Shown: one piece after another, positions 59,769 through 64,000 of the stretch
Layout: each line of letters starts with the position of its first letter
Numbering within the stretch: the stretch's first letter is position 1
Source: Charina bottae
Taxonomy: Eukaryota; Chordata; Lepidosauria; Squamata; Charinaidae
Length of the DNA: 64,000 bases
Assembly: GCA_023362775.1 (NCBI GenBank)
Contig: JALMGJ010000012.1
Span: 26,071,001-26,135,000 of the forward strand
Direction: 5' to 3'
Made by a program: the position numbers and the translations under genes
The notes under the pieces: model-generated
What the model was told of the DNA's origin: nothing
The model's database searches: none
What the model saw: the letters and a program-made list of their open reading frames with translations, nothing else

Positions 59769-60785
59769 TACACATTAGGGCCACTCAGCACTCGGTTTCA
59801 AGTCCCAAAAGGTGCTTTGGAGCACCAGGAGTACTCAAGGAGACTCTGTCTGCAACCTTTTAAAGCAGCTGAATCTTCTCCTGGGTCCATGCAGCTGTCC
59901 TCTCTGCAGCTGCCATGCAATCTTGGGAAAAGATACTGCTGCTTTAAAGATTTGCCAACAGGAGCTGTACACTCCAAATCCCCTTTTGCAGTTAAATGTG
60001 GAGCCTTGCACGGCCTGAATAAGTGTTCTAATACTCATGAAATGACATCTGAAATGACTTCCCAGCCCCATGGAGACCAAGTCCCCAATTGTACTTCACC
60101 ACAATGCAATCATTCCTTAACAGCAGCAATTTCCCCCTTGCGCCCAACACTGTTGTCATCTTTTCCCCAGCCCACAAATGAGACAGGCATAAACAAGCCT
60201 TAGCTCTGCCACTATTTCCTTCCTTCTCGTGACATCATCCAGTGACTACCACTGTAAGCCATGCTGACTGAGACTGATGGAGCTGTACCTTCACAACACC
60301 CGAAGGTCCCCAGGTTCCTCATCCCTGGACAAGAGAACAACCAGGATATACCACCTATGCTCCACCCTAGATGGTGTCCTGAAGAGCACAAATGGAAAAT
60401 CAAGCTCTACTACAGCCTCCTTGAGAAGAAGTTTTGAAACGGCCCAAGAAAACAGACCATAGATAGAGCTTCTGTAATTATAAGGAAACGATGGTTGCGT
60501 AGTTTGACCAACAGTGCCAAAGTTCAGGGCTGTAAAATGTTTTGAAAAGGGTATTGCAGAAGAAAAAGAACTGGCAGATTGGGAGGAGACAGTGTGGCAA
60601 CTGGTTTTGTCTAGCATAATTTCCTAATCAGGAGGTAGACAAGCATGGAAATGGGTTACCCAGCCATAGGTTTAAAATGAAATACAATCAAGAAGTCCCA
60701 TTATTTTGCCAAGCTGAAGAAGTGACGCAATTAGCATTTTTAGCTCATTTTCCCATAGCAATTGTGTTGAAGTATGGAGAATTGA
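59769..60785. other. Intergenic, no gene recognised
   Basis: A palindromic repeat at about 59855-59960 (TTTTAAAGCAGCTGAATC against GATACTGCTGCTTTAAAG) is probably an old MITE. The rest shows nothing I can name. Confidence 0.5.
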
Positions 60786-60868
60786 GTATCTTTGTACCCT
60801 TCGATCCCATAGTTACATCTGTCATCTTGACTTTTCTGACCACCCACCTTCTGTGGAGCCCCTATGCG
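60786..60868. mobile_element. MITE family C, right half
   Basis: CATCTGTCATCTTGACTTTT followed by CTGACCACCCACCTTCTGTG; the left half was not found. Confidence 0.55.
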
Positions 60869-60953
60869 GGAATGTTTCCACCTTACTATGCTTCATTAAG
60901 AGTTTACACAATTAAAATCCAGCAACACAGTTAAAAGTCCATATCCTAGATCA

Positions 60954-61086
60954 GTGTTTCTCAACCTTGGCAACTTTAAGATGGGTGGACTTCAACTCCC
61001 AGAATTCCCCAGCCAGCCATGCTGGCTGGGGAATTCTGGGAGTTGAAGTCCACCCATCTTAAAGTTGTCAAGGTTGAGAAACACTG
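60954..61086. mobile_element. Palindromic MITE (family B), perfect 8-bp target duplication
   Basis: CAGTGTTTCTCAACCTTGGC to CAAGGTTGAGAAACACTG; both flanks (60946-60953, 61087-61094) are TCCTAGAT. Confidence 0.93.
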
Positions 61087-61324
61087 TCCTAGATGTAACT
61101 CCATGACCTACAGTGGCATTTTCAGTTTTTGACAAAGTGGCTTCATTCACACAACAGATTTAACCTGATTACCAAATTAATCTATCTTCTAGGTTCACAC
61201 AATATAGGGATGACAAAACCTGCTACCCACACACACAAGTTTAGCCAAGGTTAAAACTAACTTGGTTAAGAGTTAGTTTGAACAGTGACTGTTTCCCCCC
61301 CTTACTATAAGCCATAATAGGATC

Positions 61325-61600
61325 TCATAGAATCATAGAATGAAAGGGCTAGAAGGGACTTGGAGATTCTCTGGTTCAAGCCCCACTGAGTGCAGGGATC
61401 CACCATTACAGCATCCCTGGAAAATGGCTATCCAGCATCTCTAGCAAAGGAGACTCTATCATCACCCAAGGCACCTAAACAGCTTTTACAATTATGAAAT
61501 TCTTCATGATACCCAAGCAAAATCTACCTGTTTGTAAGTTAAACCCACTGTTCCTTGGGTTTAGAGAGAACTATTTGTGCATAGCACATAGTATAAAACT
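61325..61600 (-). repeat. CR1 LINE 3' end
   Basis: ATCATAGAATCATAGAATG, AGAAGGGACTTGGAGATTC and CACTGAGTGCAGGGATCC are the reversed CR1 3' terminus. The ORF remnant behind it is decayed. Confidence 0.75.
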
Positions 61601-61834
61601 ATGCATTGTGATTTGTAAACCATGGCTTACGGGTCAGAAGGAAGAGTGAATCCAAGCAGCAGATGTTACTGCTCATGGAGAAGGAATTGGGGCTTCCCAC
61701 ATCAAGCTTCGCCTCTTCTCCAAGGGGCCTCAGCAGCCGTTCCATCCGGCTTGTAGCAAAGGACAACAGATGGCACTCCACCCTGTCAGCTGCAAAGTCA
61801 TGTAGCTGAAGTAGATAGTCTTTATTTGGGGTGG

Positions 61835-62215
61835 GGGTGTGTGCCTTTGAGTCAGTGTTGACTCCTGGCAACTGCCTGGACTAGTCCCTGCAGTTTTCTT
61901 GGCAAGGTTTTTCAAAAGTGGTCTGCCATTGCCACCTTCCTAGGGGTGAGGGAGAGGGACTGGCCCAGGGTCACCCAGCTGGCTTCGTGCCTAAGGCGGG
62001 ACTAGAACTCAGGGTCTCCCAATTAGTTCTAGTTCCACCTTAGTAGTGAAAGCTGGCTGGGTGACCTTGGGCCACTCCCTCTCTCTCAGCCCAACCCACC
62101 TCACAGGGTTGTTGTTGTGGGGAAAATAGGAGGAAGGAGTATTAGGTATGTTCCTGCCTTGAGTTATTTATAAAAAATAATAAAGGCAGGATAAAAATAA
62201 TAATAATAATAATTG
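61835..62215. repeat. Two tRNA-SINE pieces in opposite orientation
   Basis: 61835-62030 carries the reversed core (GGGACTGGCCCAGGGTCACC). 62031-62215 carries the forward core (GGGTGACCTTGGGCCACTCC) and the 3' tail with ACAGGGTTGTTGTTGTGG. They are single-unit relatives of the SINEs at 27.2 and 52.5 kb. Confidence 0.75.
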
Positions 62216-63809
62216 TACATTAAGAATTTAATGTAGAAACCTGTGCCAACATATTTAATAGGGCAGATGCTCTAAGTTCCAGTGGGATTACTCCCTAGTA
62301 AGTGTGTTACAAACTGCAACCTCAGAGCGCAAATGCATATTTCTGCTCAAAAGTAGCCCACATTGAGTTAAACGGGATAGTCCGGAAAATATGACTCCAG
62401 CCACCCTTTCCCGCTTAACCGTGGCTGGGCTTACCTCTTTAAAGTTTTCTCACTACCTGTTAATTATTTATCACGGTAAGGTGCATGGGAAGGAAACTAT
62501 ATTTCAGTAAGTTTGTGAAGGCCTGGAAAACTTTGGCTGCTCATATCATTCAGTTTTATTTAATGTAAAGACAATTAGCTTTTCCGTTATGAACGAACGA
62601 ATGAATCACCAGGTGCTCTGGATTACAAAACCGTAAGACAACTCCTTCCGTTTCCCCTGAAGCTGGGGTTACTCCAAGTCACTGAACTTCTGTTTTAATA
62701 TCAGTCACACCTCAAACTTTCCCTTCCAATAGGAAACTGACGAAGTTGACTGGACGGCATCAGGAGAGCGGAACAGCCAATGGGAAGATCGCTCTGCCGG
62801 ACTCACGCGATGCCGCCTTAAGTATGTGGTTTGGCAAGAGAAACTGGGGAAAGTTTGCGTACGTTAAACGAAAGAGCAATATTAATAAAAGGTCTGCCAT
62901 CCCGCTCCGCCTTTTATTCATATATATGTAAAACTGAAAAATTAGGAGCGGGGAGGAAGAGATAAAGGGGGAGGAAGATGAAATAACTTACTGGCTTACA
63001 CTGCAAATTTGCAAATACAAATTGCACCGAGCCAAAATTTAAAAAAAGAAAGGGGGGTGGGGGGGGGAGAAGTCATTAAAAAAATAAAGAATTATACCTG
63101 CCCTAAATGCCCGGCAGTGCTGCAAGATTTCTTTCTCGCTGCAATGAAAAGCGGTTTTATTCTTTTTCATTCGATCATTATGAAAATGTAGGTCCTGCTT
63201 TTGCTAAGTTAGCAATCCAGGGCGAATTATGCAAAGTTCAAGCCCAAAAGCACTGCAGACTAGAAAAAGTATAGATCATGACGAGGAAGGAGGAGAAGAA
63301 GCTATACAGAAAAAGTCACCAAGAGATCAGCTAAACCTGGGGAATACCGGGTGCCTGAAACTGGGAGACATTGGCACAAGAGGAGAAGAAGGGGATGAGG
63401 CTGAGGCTTAAAGTGCAATAAGGCATATCAGGAAGCAATAGAGCTAATCAAAATATGGGGGCCCAATTAGTAGTTCAGCTTTTTCTCTAGTATACCATTA
63501 CTAACCCATCCCAAATAAAAATAGCCAATACAATGGAGTGTAAGAGGGGAGGACATCAATACCTCTAAATATAAAATCAGTGTTCAGTTTAAAGGCATTA
63601 GGAAATAAGATAAGCTGAAATATACAGTATAGAGGGGAAGTGGGAATTTGGCCTACTGCTATCACTTTTAAGGAGCAATTCTTTATTTTTTTAAAAATAA
63701 CATATAATGCTGGGTCCAGAGAAACAAGATTATTAGCAGCATAACCACAAAACAGTTTTTCATCCACGAACCACAGGTAGAGCTACTACTATATCCCTCA
63801 AGTGCATTT
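62216..63809. other. Intergenic, CCAAT-box-containing segment near 62.75 kb
   Basis: 62700-62830 has CAGCCAATGGGA and a modest rise in CpG, but no conserved exon follows. Otherwise AT-rich with G runs near 63055. No gene can be supported. Confidence 0.4.
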
Positions 63810-64000
63810 TTGTTGTTGTTGTTCAGTCGTTTAGTCGTGTCCGACTCTTCGTGACCTCATGGACCATAGCACGCCAGGCCTTCCTGTCCTCCACTGTCTC
63901 TCGGAGTTTACTCAAATTCATGTTCATTACATCGGTGATGCTATCTAACCATCTCACCCTCTGCCGTCCCCTTCTCCTTTTGCCTTCAGTCTTTCCCAGC
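63810..64000 (-). mobile_element. BovB/RTE LINE 3' end, cut by the window edge
   Basis: Starts TTGTTGTTGTTCAGTCGTTT and GTCGTGTCCGACTCTTCGTG, the reversed BovB tail, followed by the reversed ORF end. It continues past base 64000. Confidence 0.9.

Noticed and set aside
63009..63411. Start of the next gene at the right edge (LIPG is expected near ACAA2 in other vertebrates)
   Set aside because: No lipase-like or other conserved exon could be found up to base 64000.

Overview
This is vertebrate nuclear DNA, most likely from a squamate reptile (lizard or snake). The evidence is two intron-split genes in their conserved vertebrate order, plus a repeat set typical of squamates: BovB/RTE LINE 3' ends, tRNA-derived Sauria-type SINEs that share the BovB tail, L2 and CR1 LINE fragments, Penelope-like retroelements, a Tc1-like transposon and many hAT and mariner-type MITEs. 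The species cannot be named from the sequence.

Layout. (1) Bases 1-5961 hold the last five coding exons of MYO5B (+ strand): 281 residues of the myosin Vb globular cargo-binding tail, ending in a normal stop. The first intron in view contains a Penelope-like element with a GIY-YIG endonuclease ORF. (2) Bases 5962-15400 are MYO5B 3' UTR and intergenic DNA with MITEs, SINEs and L2 fragments. (3) Bases 15430-16460 are a CpG-rich promoter region. (4) Bases 16343-36686 hold the complete ACAA2 gene (mitochondrial 3-ketoacyl-CoA thiolase) in ten coding exons. The spliced reading frame is intact at 397 codons, with Cys92, His352 and Cys382 all present. (5) Bases 36687-64000 are ACAA2 3' UTR and a gene-poor flank of nested transposable elements. 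No further protein-coding gene was recognised there.

The strongest unusual feature is at ACAA2 exon 4. The 3' splice site and the first 45 coding bases are present twice, exactly 480 bp apart, separated by about 400 bp of (TC)n. Both copies and the spacer are open in the exon's own frame, so use of the upstream acceptor would add 160 mostly Ser/Leu codons without a frameshift. Other notable items are: hammerhead-ribozyme-like motifs in scattered Penelope-like 3' tails; a perfect 121-bp-arm palindrome of such a tail inserted in a BovB tail with a 14-bp target duplication; a SINE whose internal 102-bp unit is amplified about eightfold; a 245-bp duplication flanking ACAA2 exon 6; a TTGGG-rich minisatellite in intron 8; three solo LTRs, two of them with perfect 5-bp target duplications; and a nearly complete Tc1-like transposon.
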